Source: Paracentrotus lividus (taxonomy: Eukaryota; Echinodermata; Echinoidea; Camarodonta; Echinidae). Taken from it: a stretch of 64,000 nt of DNA. The stretch is from assembly GCA_940671915.1 (NCBI GenBank), contig CALNVZ010003435.1, positions 13,400,087-13,464,086 on the forward strand, given 5' to 3'. Below, one piece after another: positions 53,720-64,000 of this stretch (its first letter is position 1; each line of letters starts with the position of its first letter). The notes under the pieces were generated by a model. The model saw only the letters and a list, made by a program, of their open reading frames with translations. It did no database searches and was not told the origin of the DNA. Position numbers and translations under genes: made by a program.

Positions 53720-55540
53720 GAAAGTAGGAATATTTCTAAATACCAGCGCGAAGCGCGATCAGATTTTTTCCCCCTCTACTTTACGATCAGAAAGTAAAGA
53801 ATTCTAAGCAATTAGGGGTATCAATTTTGGTTTAGCTCTTCATCAGAATATCATATGAACGGAGCTGTAATTTGTCCATCAAAACGATTTGAAAGCAAGC
53901 CATATAAAATCATGTGAAATTTGTCCATCAAGTAATGTGAAATCAAACAAATGTATATGATGTTTGTTGTTCAGAATCCTCATAATCTGGTTCAAGAAAG
54001 AAAAAATAGGCGAGAATGAATCGCGAGCACAAATTTGATGTATCGGAATGATCTCTGAAAACGTGACATTTTATGCATTCCTCAGGAACACAATGTATAA
54101 TAACACTTACTCTTTGGAAAATGAAGCGAGCGCGAACGCGATCGAAAATTTGCTCTATGTAATAAAGACCTGAAGTTTAGGATCAATTTGGCCTCCATTA
54201 TTAAAGACCGTATGTTGCCCAGTAATTTTACATGATTATGAAAGAGAGATGAATATCTATCTATCTAGCTGCTTATCTATCCTTCTGCTTCCCTCCCTAA
54301 GTTTAAGATAAATTTGGCGCCCTAAGTTTAAGCTCAATTTGGCGCCAACTAAACATTTGGCGCCCCTAATGTTACTTTGAATTGGCGCCATACATTTAGG
54401 TGATTTGATGCCCTGGGAAATGCAAAAATAAATGTAACGTGTATTCAAATAAATTTAAATGTCTTGATGATTAGCATCCATAATGCAAATTATGGTCAGA
54501 GGAAAAACACAGGGAGAGCGGAATTCTGATGTCTTTGAATGATGAAGAAAACATGGCATTGCATGCGTTCTCACGAACACAATGTAATAACTCATTAGGA
54601 AAAGAAATGATGCGAGCGCGTAGCACGGAGCCAAAATTTTGCTATGTATATACAGACCAGGAGGAATTAAAAATTTTAGAGACCATATTTCAAATAAACA
54701 GTTGTTGCCCTTAGTTTCAGGTAAATTCGGCCACACCTCCCTAAGTTCAAAAATAAAGTTGGAGCCCTAAGTTTAAGATAAATTTGGCATCCCTAAGTCT
54801 CAGGTCAATTTGACACCCCTACGTTTAAGCTCATTTTGCGCCCCCTAAGATTTAGGTCAATTTGAAATGCAAAAATGAATGTAACGTGAAATCAAATAAA
54901 TTGAAATGTTTTGATGGTTAGAATCCCATAATGTAAATTTTGGTAAGAGGAAAAACACAGGCGAGCGCGAAGCATGAACGGAAGTTTTGATGTATTCAAA
55001 TGATTAGAAACAGGACATTTCATGCGTTCCTCAGGAACACAATGTAATAATTCATTGGGGAAAAAATGATGCGAGCGCGAAGCGCGAGCGAAATTTTGCT
55101 ATGTATATACAGAACCGGATGCATGAATTTTGAAATTTTGCTCTATCTATAGAGATCTAGTAAGATAAATTTGGCATCCCTAAGTCTCAGGTCAATTTGA
55201 CGCCCCTACGTTTACGCTCAATTTTGCGCCCCCTAAGATTTAGGTCAATTTGAAATGCAAAAATGAATGTAACGTGAAATTAAGTAAATTTAAATGTTTT
55301 GACGGTTAGAATCCCATAATGTCAATTCTGGTAAAAGAGGAAAAACATAGGCGTGTGCGAATAGGGAACTGAAATTTGATGCATTCCAATGATTAGAAAA
55401 CAGGTCATTTTACGCGTTCCTCGACACAATGTAATAAATCAATGGGAAAAGATGATGCGAGCGAAAATTTTGCTATGTTTATACAGAACCGGATGCATGA
55501 ATTTTAAAATTTTGCTATTTCTAGATAGAGACCATTTTAA
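53720..55540. repeat. ~300-400-bp higher-order modules
   Basis: Four modules (about 53720-54210, 54420-54720, 54860-55160 and 55250-55530) share GAATGTAACGTGAAAT, TTAGAATCCCATAATG, GCGAGCGCGAAGCGCGAGCG, GCGTTCCTC.GGAACACAATG and TTTTGCTATGTATATACAGA. Short TTTGGC arrays separate them. Also present once at about 36060-36480. Confidence 0.75.
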
Positions 55541-56104
55541 AGACCCCTTGTGTTTTTTTTTGTGCGTGTTTTTTGGGCCCCTTAGTTTCAGGTAAATAGG
55601 ATATTATATATAGTTGGAGCCACTAAGTTTAAGATAAATTTGGCACCCCTAAGTCTCAGGTCAATTCGCGCCCCTACATTTGAGCTCAATCTGGCGTCCT
55701 TTAATCTACGATCGATTTGGCACCCCCTTAACTTCAGGTTAAATCAGCGCCCTTAAGTCTCAGGTCAATTCAGCGCCCCTTAAGTTTCAGATCATTTTTG
55801 CGCCCCTATCATTTGATCTAAATTTTGGCGCCCTTACGTTTAAGATCATTTGGCGCCCCTCTAGGTTTAAGTTCGATTTGGCGCCCCTAAATTTAAGGTC
55901 GATTTTGCGCCCTTAAGTTTAAGGTCTATGTTGAGCCCTCCTAAATCTAAGGTCGATTTAGCGCCCTTAAGTTGAGGTCGATTTGGCGCCCTCATCTAAG
56001 TTTCGGGTCAATTTGGCTCCCTTACGTTTAAGCTCAATTTGGCTTGGTGATGTCATGCCCGGGTCCACAGAACCCTGATACCCCCTGAATGCAAGGCAAA
56101 GCGA

Positions 56105-56890
56105 AACATAATGTTCAGTTTGAATGTTCTGCCACACAACTTTGAACCTTGATACATTTTAATGTGGGTTTTTATCACTATCAATTTTTATAGCATTGAA
56201 AGTTAATTTGTTCTTCTTTTTATTGATACCCTATTTGCAATGGTAACATCATGTTTGAATGCACATAATTAATGATATATAGCAAAGTAAAAAGTGAAAG
56301 ATAATTTTCAGTTTGAATGTTCTGCCGCACAACTTTAACCTTGATACATTTTAATGTGGGTTTTTATCACTATCAGTTTTATAGCATGAAAAGTTAATTT
56401 GTTCTTCTTTTATTGATACCCTATTTGCAATGGTAACATCATGTTTGAATGCTCATAATTATGAAAATTAGCAAAGTAAAAATTGAAAGATAATTTTCAG
56501 TTTGAGATGTTCTTGCCGCACAACTTTGAACTTGATACATTTTAATGTGTGGTTTTTATCACTAACAATTTTTATAGCATTGAAAAGTTAATTTGTTCTT
56601 CTTTTTATTGATACCCTATTTTGCAATGGTAACATCATGTTTGAATGCTCATAATAATGAATATATTAGCAAAGTAAAAAGTGAAAAGATATTTTCTGTT
56701 TGAATGTTCTGCCGCACAACTTTGAACCTTGATACGTTTAATGTGGGTTTTTATGACTATCAATTTTTATAGCATTGAAAAGTTAATTTGTTCTTCTTTT
56801 ATTGATACCCTATTTGCAATGGTAACATCATGTTTGAATGCACATAATTAATGAAATATATAGCAAAGTAAGAAGTGAAAAGTTGCAAAA
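56105..56890. repeat. 195-bp tandem repeat, four copies
   Basis: Units anchored at CAGTTTGAATGTTCTGCC near 56116, 56309, 56498 and 56696 (periods 193, 189, 198). Each runs through ATTTTAATGTGGGTTTTTAT and GGTAACATCATGTTTGAATG. About 93% alike by eye. Confidence 0.9.
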
Positions 56891-57179
56891 TGCTATATTG
56901 TTGCCCCTACATTTGAGTCAATCTGGCGTCCTTTAATTCAAGATCGATTTGGCACCCCCTTAACTTCAGGTTAAATCAGCGACCTTAAGTCTCAGGTCAA
57001 TTCAGCGCCCCTTAAGTTTCAGATCATTTTGCGCCCCTACATTTGATCTAAATTTGGCGCCCTTACGTTTAAGATCATTTTGGCGCCCCTCTAGGTTTAA
57101 GTTCGATTTGGCGCCCCCTAAATTTAAGGTCGATTTTGCGCCCTAAGTTTAAAGTCGATTTGCGCCCTCCTTAATCTAA

Positions 57180-57552
57180 AGCCCAGCGCACACATTGCGA
57201 TGCGATTGCACTGCGATCCGATTGCAACAAATTGCCAATCGCATCGCAGGCAATCGCATCGCAGGCCAGCGCACACATTGCAACAGTGCTGCATATCACC
57301 ATGGTACCCTAAGTTTACGCGCAGGCGCGCAGTAATACAACCTCCATCTCTAGCCAATCTGATTGGCTGAAATTATCAAAATCGCAGGAAAATCGCAGGA
57401 AGATTTGACATGTCAAATGTCTGAGATTTGGTCTGCGATTCTTCTGCAACACATCGCATCACAGTTGCAGCGTGTTGCAGGTTGGCGCACACTCCACGAT
57501 TTTGTTGCAATCGGATCTTAGTGCAATCGCATCGCATAGTGTGCGCTGGGCT
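57180..57552. mobile_element. Harbinger/PIF-like MITE
   Basis: A 373-bp element with ~54-bp inverted ends: AGCCCAGCGCACAC, then GCGATGCGATTGCACT and GATCCGATTGCAACAAA. TAA flanks it on both sides (57177-57179, 57553-57555). The undisturbed array reads AATCTAAGGTCGATTT (55945), exactly the predicted empty site. A 3-bp TAA duplication is the PIF/Harbinger signature. No transposase. Confidence 0.8.
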
Positions 57553-58236
57553 TAAGGTCGATTTAGCCCTTAAGTTGAAGGTCGATTTGGCCCCCATCTA
57601 AGTTTCGGGTCATTTGGCGCCCCAACGTTAAGCTCAATTTGGCGCCCTCTAATTTTAAGTTTGATTTGGCGCCCCCCTAAATTTAAGGTCGATTTAGAGC
57701 CGCTAAGGTTAAGGTCGATTTGCGTCCACTATGTTGAAGGCAATTTGGCCGCCTATGTTTAAGCTCCCCTAATTTTTGTTAAGGGCGCCCCTTCCCTCCT
57801 CCCTTTTTCAATTTGGCGCCCTTACTTAGTCTAAGGTCGATTCGGAGCCCCTAAGTTTATATCAATTAGGCGCCCCCTCATCTTCAGGTCAATTTGGCGC
57901 CCCCATCTAAGTTTCGGGTCAATTGGCTACGTTTAAGCTCAATTTGGCTCCCCCGTAGTTTAATGTCGATTTGGCGCCCCCTAAATTAAGGTCAATTTGG
58001 CGCCCCTATAAGTTTCAGGTCAATTTGGCGCCCCTTAGTTTACTGTCGATTTGGCGCCCCTAAATTTAAGGTCGATTTGGCGCCCCTAAGTTTAAGGTCA
58101 ATTTGGCGCCCTTAGTTTACTGTCGATTTGGCGCCCCCCCCCAATTTTAAGGTCTATTTTGCGCCCCTAAGTTTAAGGTCAATTGTGCGCCACTTAGTTC
58201 TTGTCGATTTGGCGCCCCTTTTTTAAGGGCGCCCCC

Positions 58237-58420
58237 TTCCCCCTCTCCTTTTTTCCCTTCCTCTCTCTCTCTCTCTTCTTTTTTTTTTTTCTTCCTTCCT
58301 CTTTCCCTTTTTTCCCTTACTCTTTCCCCCTTTTTTCCCTTCTCTTTTTTTTCCCTCTTTTTCTTCTTTCTTTTTTTTTCTTTTCCTTTTTCTCCCTTTT
58401 TCTTCCTCTTTTCGGCGCCC
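58237..58420 (+). repeat. Pyrimidine tract
   Basis: About 180 bp of almost pure C/T, giving Phe-rich and Lys/Glu-rich spurious frames. Matches the position of the tract at 36658-36775 in block 1. Confidence 0.9.
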
Positions 58421-59218
58421 CCCTGCGCGCCCCCGGGGGGCCCGGGCCCGTAAAGCCACCCCCAGAATACGCGCATGCCCACAGATACACCACTGATTGT
58501 CCTGCATGCCTTGTTAAGGATACAAAAGAGAAATTTGGGGGTAATGCTTTGTTTTTTATTGACATAAAGTCAAATGTTACACAGGCTGGCCCGTATGACA
58601 CGTCAATAGTGTCCCGTACGACACACTATATTTTTTATGATATATTGACAGAACTATTCAAGAATAGTGCTTTCTAACATGATAACTGCCCTTTAGTTTC
58701 ATAAGATTATCATTATTATCAGACAAATTAATTGATTAAAGAAGTAATCAAGACAGAAATTAAGAAAGTATAGCCCTCATTCAGAGATGTCCCGTACGAC
58801 ATATTTTGCATGTCCCGTACGCCGTATTTTTATTTTTTTTTTTTACACCACTGTTCTGCCATTTATTCAAAATATCCCAACGAAACTGCTCGCGAGCGCG
58901 AGCGAGTCTAATCTTCTTCAAAATATTTCGCGCGAGAGAATTTACTACTCCTCTGCATAATACGTACTGATAGGTTCTAGCTGTAGCAGAGAAAATAGTA
59001 AACAAGATACACATCATATCACACGTATTGACAAATTACTGTATTCCAAGTGTGATTTAGTAGTATATGGAGGATTTTTATTGGAGGGAAGTAAGGAAGG
59101 ATTATTGCGAGCTTGAGACAGTGTTTTTGGAATGGTGTGCCTCGCTATTAGATGAGTATAAATGGATCAACGCATTGATGGGCAACATACATTTGTACCA
59201 GGGCGTAATGCAAGGACT

Positions 59219-59340
59219 GGAGAGAGAGAGAGAGAGATAGATGGGGGGGTGCAAGTAGATTGATTAAGAACATACAGAAAGCTGTGAGTGTATTTGCAAG
59301 AAATGAAGAGAGAGAGAGAGAGGGGGGGGGGAGGGGGTTA
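59219..59340 (+). repeat. (GA)n tracts
   Basis: GA runs at 59219-59237 and 59307-59322, each followed by poly-G; another lies at 60058-60079. Confidence 0.9.
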
Positions 59341-59409
59341 CAGGTTTTGCGAAGAGATTAAAGGGGGAAAAAAAACAGACATTTTAAAAACATATTAAAA
59401 ATGTCTCGT

Positions 59410-59745
59410 TTTCACTAATTATATTTATTACTTGTGCTTCGCACTTTATTGTTAATGAGATAATTATCATCTTGAGCATAGCACAAAAAGCGCTTTAAAA
59501 TTCATTGTTTTTAGGTTGATTTTTTTTTTTTTTAATTTCGACTCACGCTTCGCGCTCGCATTGTTCAATTAGATAAGTATCTTCTTTGAAAGCATAGCAC
59601 AAAAAGCGCTCAAAATGCAATGTTTGCATTTTTATATATCAAAAAATGTCGGCTCGCGCTTTAATTGCTCTCTCATTGTTTAGTTAGGTATCTTCTTAAT
59701 GAGCATAGCCCCCAAAACGCTTAAAATGTTCTATTTTCAGGTTTA
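59410..59745 (+). repeat. ~113-bp tandem repeat, three copies
   Basis: AGCATAGCACAAAAAGCGCT anchors at about 59475, 59591 and 59702 (the third more diverged), each preceded by a GCTTCGCGCTCGCATTG-type phrase. Confidence 0.75.
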
Positions 59746-60240
59746 CATATAAATTTCTTTTGACATTATCAAAACTTTGAATACTCATAACTTCGCTATT
59801 ATTTGGTCAATTGTCTTCCAACTTTCACCCATATTTTTCTTTTATTTTTCTGCTTTTTTAAAAATCAATAATCGGATTCCAGGGTGAACTTTCCCTTTGA
59901 GATGCCAAAGAGAAGGAAATACAATTGAAAGTTTGATTTACGGGGTAAAGAAATGATGAACAGACATACAACATAGAGAGAAGGGGGTGGGGTGCAATGA
60001 TAGTGAAGAAATGCAAGGTAATAAAATGAAAAGATAAAATGAGATAGAGAAGGCGAAGGGAGAGAGAGAGAGAGAGAGAAATTTGTGTGTGTTGCTGATA
60101 CAAGACTGATGCGACAGGGATTCACGCAGTTTAGAGCTCGTCTGCAAGTCCAAAGTCCACTAATTAGACTCCAAGTCCAAACCCTCACTTAGTATTTATG
60201 CACATTAGTATTAATTTTATGGAAGTGAGACTGCACTGTA

Positions 60241-61278
60241 TACCCAGTTGTTGTATGTCCGGACAGGTTGGATGTCCGGACACTCAATTTTAACCAGCCA
60301 TTTGAAAGGGTTTTCAATATCTTTGAAGTTTTTCAGCACAAAATGTCAGAAAATATTGTGGAGAACAAATATTAATGGTGATAAGAAGTATTCAACATAC
60401 ATTTCTGTTTTAGACGAAAAACCAGGCTTAATTTTTGTTAAGTGTCCGGACATCGCACCCCCCGTCCTACTATATATACTCGTGTGTTCTGTGCTTATTT
60501 CTATATTTTTACTGATCTGACATCGTCGGTGATATGACATTTGTTGAATATCCGAGGCTTTGGGCAGGTCATGAGTTCGGCTGTCAAAATATTGTCTGTG
60601 TTTGCAGACTAGCGCAAACCCACGATCAGATTTCCGAGATCCGCTGCGTGCATCGACTAGACTCGCGCGCGCTCGCTCGCTCGCGAGCAGTTTCGTTGGC
60701 TTATTTTGAATAAATGGCAGAACAGTGGTGTAAAAAAAAAAATACGCGTCCCGTACGCCACAATGTTCTCGGAAACTATAATTTGCTTTATTTATTTGTT
60801 AATGCTTATTTTACAAAAATGTTTTTATATATCTGTTCTGTGGTAACTGAAGATCAAATTTAGTTCAGTTTTGATTTAAATTTCCTGTGCAACTCACAGA
60901 CTTTTGAACACAAACTTAAGGGTTCCAAAAGAGTCACATTTTCTGCGTCCCGTACGACACATTGCTATTTTCAATCTCTAGTTTACAGTATTTGTATTCA
61001 AGTCAAATCAAGTCTTGGTTCTTTTACCATTCTGGTAGTAGGATGGGGGGTGCGATGTCCGGACACTTAACAAAAATTAAGCTTGGTTTTTCATCTAAGG
61101 ATTAAGCCGAAAATGTATGTTTAATACTTTTTATCACCATCAATATTTGATCTCCACAATATTGTCTGACATTTTGTGCTGAAAAACTTCAAAGATATTG
61201 ATTTTAAACCCTTTCAAATGACTGGTTAACATTGAGTGTCCGGATATCCAACCTGTCCGGACATACAACAACTGGGTA
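60241..61278. mobile_element. Fold-back element with TGTCCGGACA palindromes
   Basis: The ends are TACCCAGTTGTTGTATGTCC and its complement; ~225-bp arms; TA lies on both outer sides. TGTCCGGACA occurs at 60256, 60273 and 60443 on the left and 61056 and 61254 on the right, with a one-mismatch copy at 61237. The centre (60480-61040) contains part of the GTCCCGTACG repeat. No ORF. The first seven bases equal those of the 28444 element. Confidence 0.75.
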
Positions 61279-61380
61279 TACTTGAGAATGACCATCAGTT
61301 ACTGGAATATTTTTTGGTTTTTATTGTCGAAAAGCTGTCAAATGTTCTCTAAATGTCCCGTACGACACGTATGGAATCGC

Positions 61381-62131
61381 CCAAATACATTTGTTTATCG
61401 ATTGATTATCTGAAGTCGCCTCTCAATATAACGTCCGTAACGATGGAATTGCCCAAATAATGACTTACTTTAGACTCGGAGCACCCCATTGCAGTCTGCT
61501 AGATTAGGGCTGTTCGATATGCGATGCGAGTCGATAGTCGAGAATATAAATCCAGTGTCGCTAGAATTCAATCCGGAAAATTCAGTCGTTTGTTGTTTTT
61601 CTCTGTTGCTCTGTATCTGGATCTGTGAGCAAGCTGATCGATCAAGTCCAAATTAAGATTGGTTGGAGGAGTAGCCTATATCTATGTTTATGTTGGCAAC
61701 GTCTTCGCGGGTGCCCCACGCAGTCAGGGAACAAAGAATATCCTGAGTACTAGGGTGGTATAATAATGGCGGCATGCAACGCAACGAATATGAGCGCGCG
61801 CAGACCTATAAATAGACCTCAATAGATAGACCCGTGTGTTAAGAATGAGATTTGACAAAATCATTGAAAATAAGTGTTTATAATGACATTCTTCAAACTT
61901 TGGGCTTTACTTAGTCATATATTTTTCTTAATCTTGTGAAAGTATGATCAGGGACCAACTTCTGATCTCTAAACGGACTCATCTGGACCACTGATGATCC
62001 CTTTCAATGTACAATTGAAAAAAAAATCTGTCCAAATACATCATTGATTTTATATGATTTTTTTAAACAATGACGTCATCTTTCTTTTGAACTTGAAAAT
62101 TTTTACATTACTAGAAGCCTGACATGCTATA
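61381..62131. other. No gene seen
   Basis: Single-copy-looking sequence. CpG-bearing at 61500-61600 and 61770-61800, with AATGGCGGCATG (YY1-like) at 61767. It could be a promoter of a gene outside the window, but no exon was found. Confidence 0.35.
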
Positions 62132-62273
62132 CAGTGTGTTCCTAAAAAAAAGGTAATCGAAGTTCAAAGGTCAGTCATTTAAAAAACATATGGTTTATTT
62201 TTGTGATTTGTTTACTAAAATACTAAGTAATTAATCAGCTTTAATTTGAGACATTTCTTACGTCCAAACTGTA
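62132..62273 (+). mobile_element. Truncated mariner-like terminus
   Basis: TATACAGTGTGTTCCTAAAA resembles the CAGTGCGTCCCAAAAAG end at 37483. Only one end is present; the element stops where the next fold-back begins. Confidence 0.45.
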
Positions 62274-64000
62274 GGGGTCATCCCGATAGTCCGCGGGTCC
62301 GATATAGTCCGCGGGTCCGTTAGTCCGCGGGTCCGATAGTCCGCGGGTCCGTTAGTCCGCGGGTCCGATAGTCCGCGGGTCCAATAGTCCGCGGGTCCGT
62401 TAGTCCGCGGGTCCGTTAGTCCGCGGGTCCGATAGTCCGCGTAGGGGGGGGGGTGATGTTTGTTACTCTGAAGGTTCGTTATTCCGAAAAATAGAATGAG
62501 GTTTGTTATTCCGAAAATTGAAAAGGTTCGTTAGTCCGAAAATAGAAAAGGTTCGTTAGTCCGAAAATAAAAAAGGTTTGTTATTCCGAATTTTTGTTAT
62601 ATCAAAAAATAGAAAAGGTTTGTTATTCCGAAAATAGAATGAGGTTCGTTATTCCGAAAATAAAAAAGGTTCGTTATATCCAAAAATGGAAAAGGTTTGT
62701 TATTCCGAAAATAGAATGAGGTTCCTTATTCCGAAAATAAAATAAGTTTTGTTATTCTGAAAATAGAAAAAAGGTTCGTTATTCCGAAAATAGAAAAGGT
62801 TCGTTATTTCAAAATTAGAAAAGATTTGTAATTCCAAAAAAGGAATAAGGTTCGTTATTCCGAAAATAGAATAAAGGTTTGTTAGTCCGAAAATAGAAAA
62901 AAGTTTCGTTATTCCGAAAATGAATTAAGGTTCGTTAGTCCGAAACTGAAATAATCTGTGGCGAAGCCGAGAAAACGGAAAGGGCAGGGGTGGAGGAGGG
63001 GGAGGGTAGAATCACCATTGCTGTTCAGTTGTTGATTCCGCAATTAAATCCGCCCGTCCATCGACGTATAGTGTAAGTATTAGCGGCGAGTTGTTCCGAT
63101 AAAGAATAAGTTCCGCCTTTAAAAACGGGCCGTTATCACCCTTGACCAAATAACTAATTCCATAATTATATCCACTCCGTTTCTATTTCATGAAGAAGTT
63201 ATTTTGAAACATTATCGGCGGCGACTTGTTAATCTTCCGATAAATATTAATTTTCGCTGATAATGCTTTTAAATAATTTCTTTCATAAATAAATACGGAA
63301 CGAATAAAATTGCGGAATTAATTATTTAGTTATTGAGTGATAACGGCCCAATTTTAAAAACTTATACTTTACCGGAAGAAGTCGCCACTGATAATGTTTT
63401 GAAACAATTTCTTTACGAAATAAAGACGGCACGAAAATATTTGCGGAAATAATTATTTAGTTAAAGCGTGGTAAAGGCCTGATTTTAGTAGCGAAACTTA
63501 TTCTTTTTTGGAAGAATTAGCCATCGATAACGTCGGGAAATAAATTCTTCATTAAAAAACGAAAACAATTATGAAATAAATTATCTAGTTATGGCATGTT
63601 TAACGGCCCGATTTTAGAAGCGAAACTAATCTTTTATCAGTAGAAATCGCCATTAATAATTTTGTGAAATAAATTCTCCGAAAATCAAAATCTAACAGCA
63701 GAAAAAAAAGTATCTGGAGTTTATTCACGGGTGACCGTCCTCCGCTGAGACTATTATAGCATAATATCCTATTATTTTTTAATTACCACACCATTTTCGT
63801 AACTAAAATAGGATAAGATCATTTTCGGAAAAAACGAACCTTATTTCATTTTCGGACTAATGAACCTTATTTCATTTTCGGACTAATGAACCTTATTTCA
63901 TTTTCGGAATAACGAACTTTTTCTAGTTTTGGATATAACAAAAATTCAAAATAACGAACCTTTTCTTTTTTCGGAATAACGAACCTTTTTCTATTTTCGG
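62274..64000 (+). mobile_element. Modular fold-back element, copy 2 (runs off window)
   Basis: GGGGTCATCCCGATAGTCC, then about ten GTCCGCGGGTCCGATA units (62289-62445), a poly-G run, about 18 GGTTCGTTATTCCGAAAATA units (62463-62945) and AATAATCTGTGGCGAAGCC. Next comes the ~770-bp core with GAAGTCGCC sub-repeats, TCTGGAG.TTATTCACGGGTG, and inverted TTTTCGGAATAACGAACC units from 63820 to the window end. Same order as 23337-26141, without the 1.6-kb insertion. Confidence 0.85.

Larger units (their letters stand above)
55600..58230. repeat. TTTGGCGCC minisatellite, block 2
   Basis: Dozens of units such as AAGTTTAAGGTCGATTTGGC followed by GCCCCT. At least a dozen exact TTTGGCGCC occur between 57600 and 58230 alone. 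Interrupted by the 195-bp repeats and a MITE. Confidence 0.85.
53484..58477. mobile_element. 5-kb element built of TTTGGCGCC arrays
   Basis: Left end CAGGCGCGTATCCAGGATTT; right end (complement) ATGCGCGTATTCTGGGGG; both then run into GGGGGGCCCG-like sequence, giving imperfect inverted ends related to the GGCGGATCCAGGATTTC family. The inside is ~25-32-bp TTTGGCGCC units, ~400-bp modules, a 195-bp repeat block and a pyrimidine tract. The block at 35230-36830 has the same order. No coding region. Interpretation as one mobile unit is inference. Confidence 0.55.
58586..61368. repeat. GTCCCGTACGAC motif repeats with inverted arms
   Basis: GTCCCGTACG recurs at 58611, 58789, 58812, 60748, 60947 and 61355 (a CCCGTATGACACG variant at 58590). 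The segment 58812-58910 (ACACCACTGTTCTGCCATTT, ATTCAAAATA, GAAACTGCTCGCGAGCG) is mirrored at 60665-60757, making an inverted repeat around ~1.75 kb. Confidence 0.7.

Noticed and set aside
58147-58677. Lys/Glu/Arg-rich and Phe-rich frames of 94-158 aa
   Set aside because: Pyrimidine-tract artefacts.

Overview
Eukaryotic, AT-rich, repeat-laden DNA, most likely from a marine invertebrate deuterostome. A sea urchin is my best guess, from the tRNA-type SINE, the modular fold-back elements resembling the sea-urchin TU family, and recurring phrases such as GCGAGCGCGAAGCGCGAGCG. The species call is an inference; no ribosomal or mitochondrial marker is present. There are no prokaryotic features, no CRISPR array and no recognisable LTR, retroviral or Polinton gene. 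Three host genes can be built exon by exon. (1) NUDT21 (CFIm25, the UGUA-binding subunit of cleavage factor Im) is complete on the + strand: 7 exons, 5432-13113, 227 aa. (2) A 305-aa single-pass receptor on the - strand (5 exons, 16072-19198): signal anchor/peptide, one CUB domain, one LDL-receptor class A repeat, one transmembrane helix and a short tail. It is convergent with NUDT21, and all its internal junctions are phase 1. (3) The last two exons of an unrecognised - strand gene (44638-44905 and 39297-39610), whose 5 kb intron is packed with inverted repeats. Layout. 1-5.3 kb: ~160-bp tandem repeats with perfect RFX X-boxes, a tRNA-like relic, two minisatellites facing each other in opposite orientation, and simple repeats. 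5.4-14.1 kb: NUDT21; its 4 kb first intron holds three copies of one MITE-like family and two tandem copies of another, and intron 4 opens into a 33-bp minisatellite. 14-19.2 kb: two short MITEs and the CUB/LDLa gene. 19.2-28.4 kb: palindromic GGTCACGTGTGTGACC sites upstream of that gene, then a chain of fold-back elements (22.1-26.1 kb) and a SINE. 28.4-33.3 kb: a 4.8 kb fold-back with >1 kb arms, one arm split by a 579-bp hairpin-capped insertion with a 12-bp target duplication. 35-44.6 kb: a TTTGGCGCC array, mariner/Tc1-type MITEs and the two-exon gene. 45.2-50.6 kb: a nearly full-length but decayed L1/Tx1-like LINE with a 14-bp target duplication, inserted in the tail of an older LINE. 53.5-58.5 kb: a 5 kb element built of TTTGGCGCC minisatellites, with a Harbinger-like MITE inside. 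58.6-61.4 kb: GTCCCGTACGAC and TGTCCGGACA palindrome elements. 62.3-64 kb: a second copy of the 23.3 kb fold-back, running off the window. The main surprise is how many non-autonomous elements are built from internal tandem arrays of short palindromic, transcription-factor-like motifs (X-box, E2F-like, NRF1-like, E-box). All alignments were done by eye; percentages are estimates.
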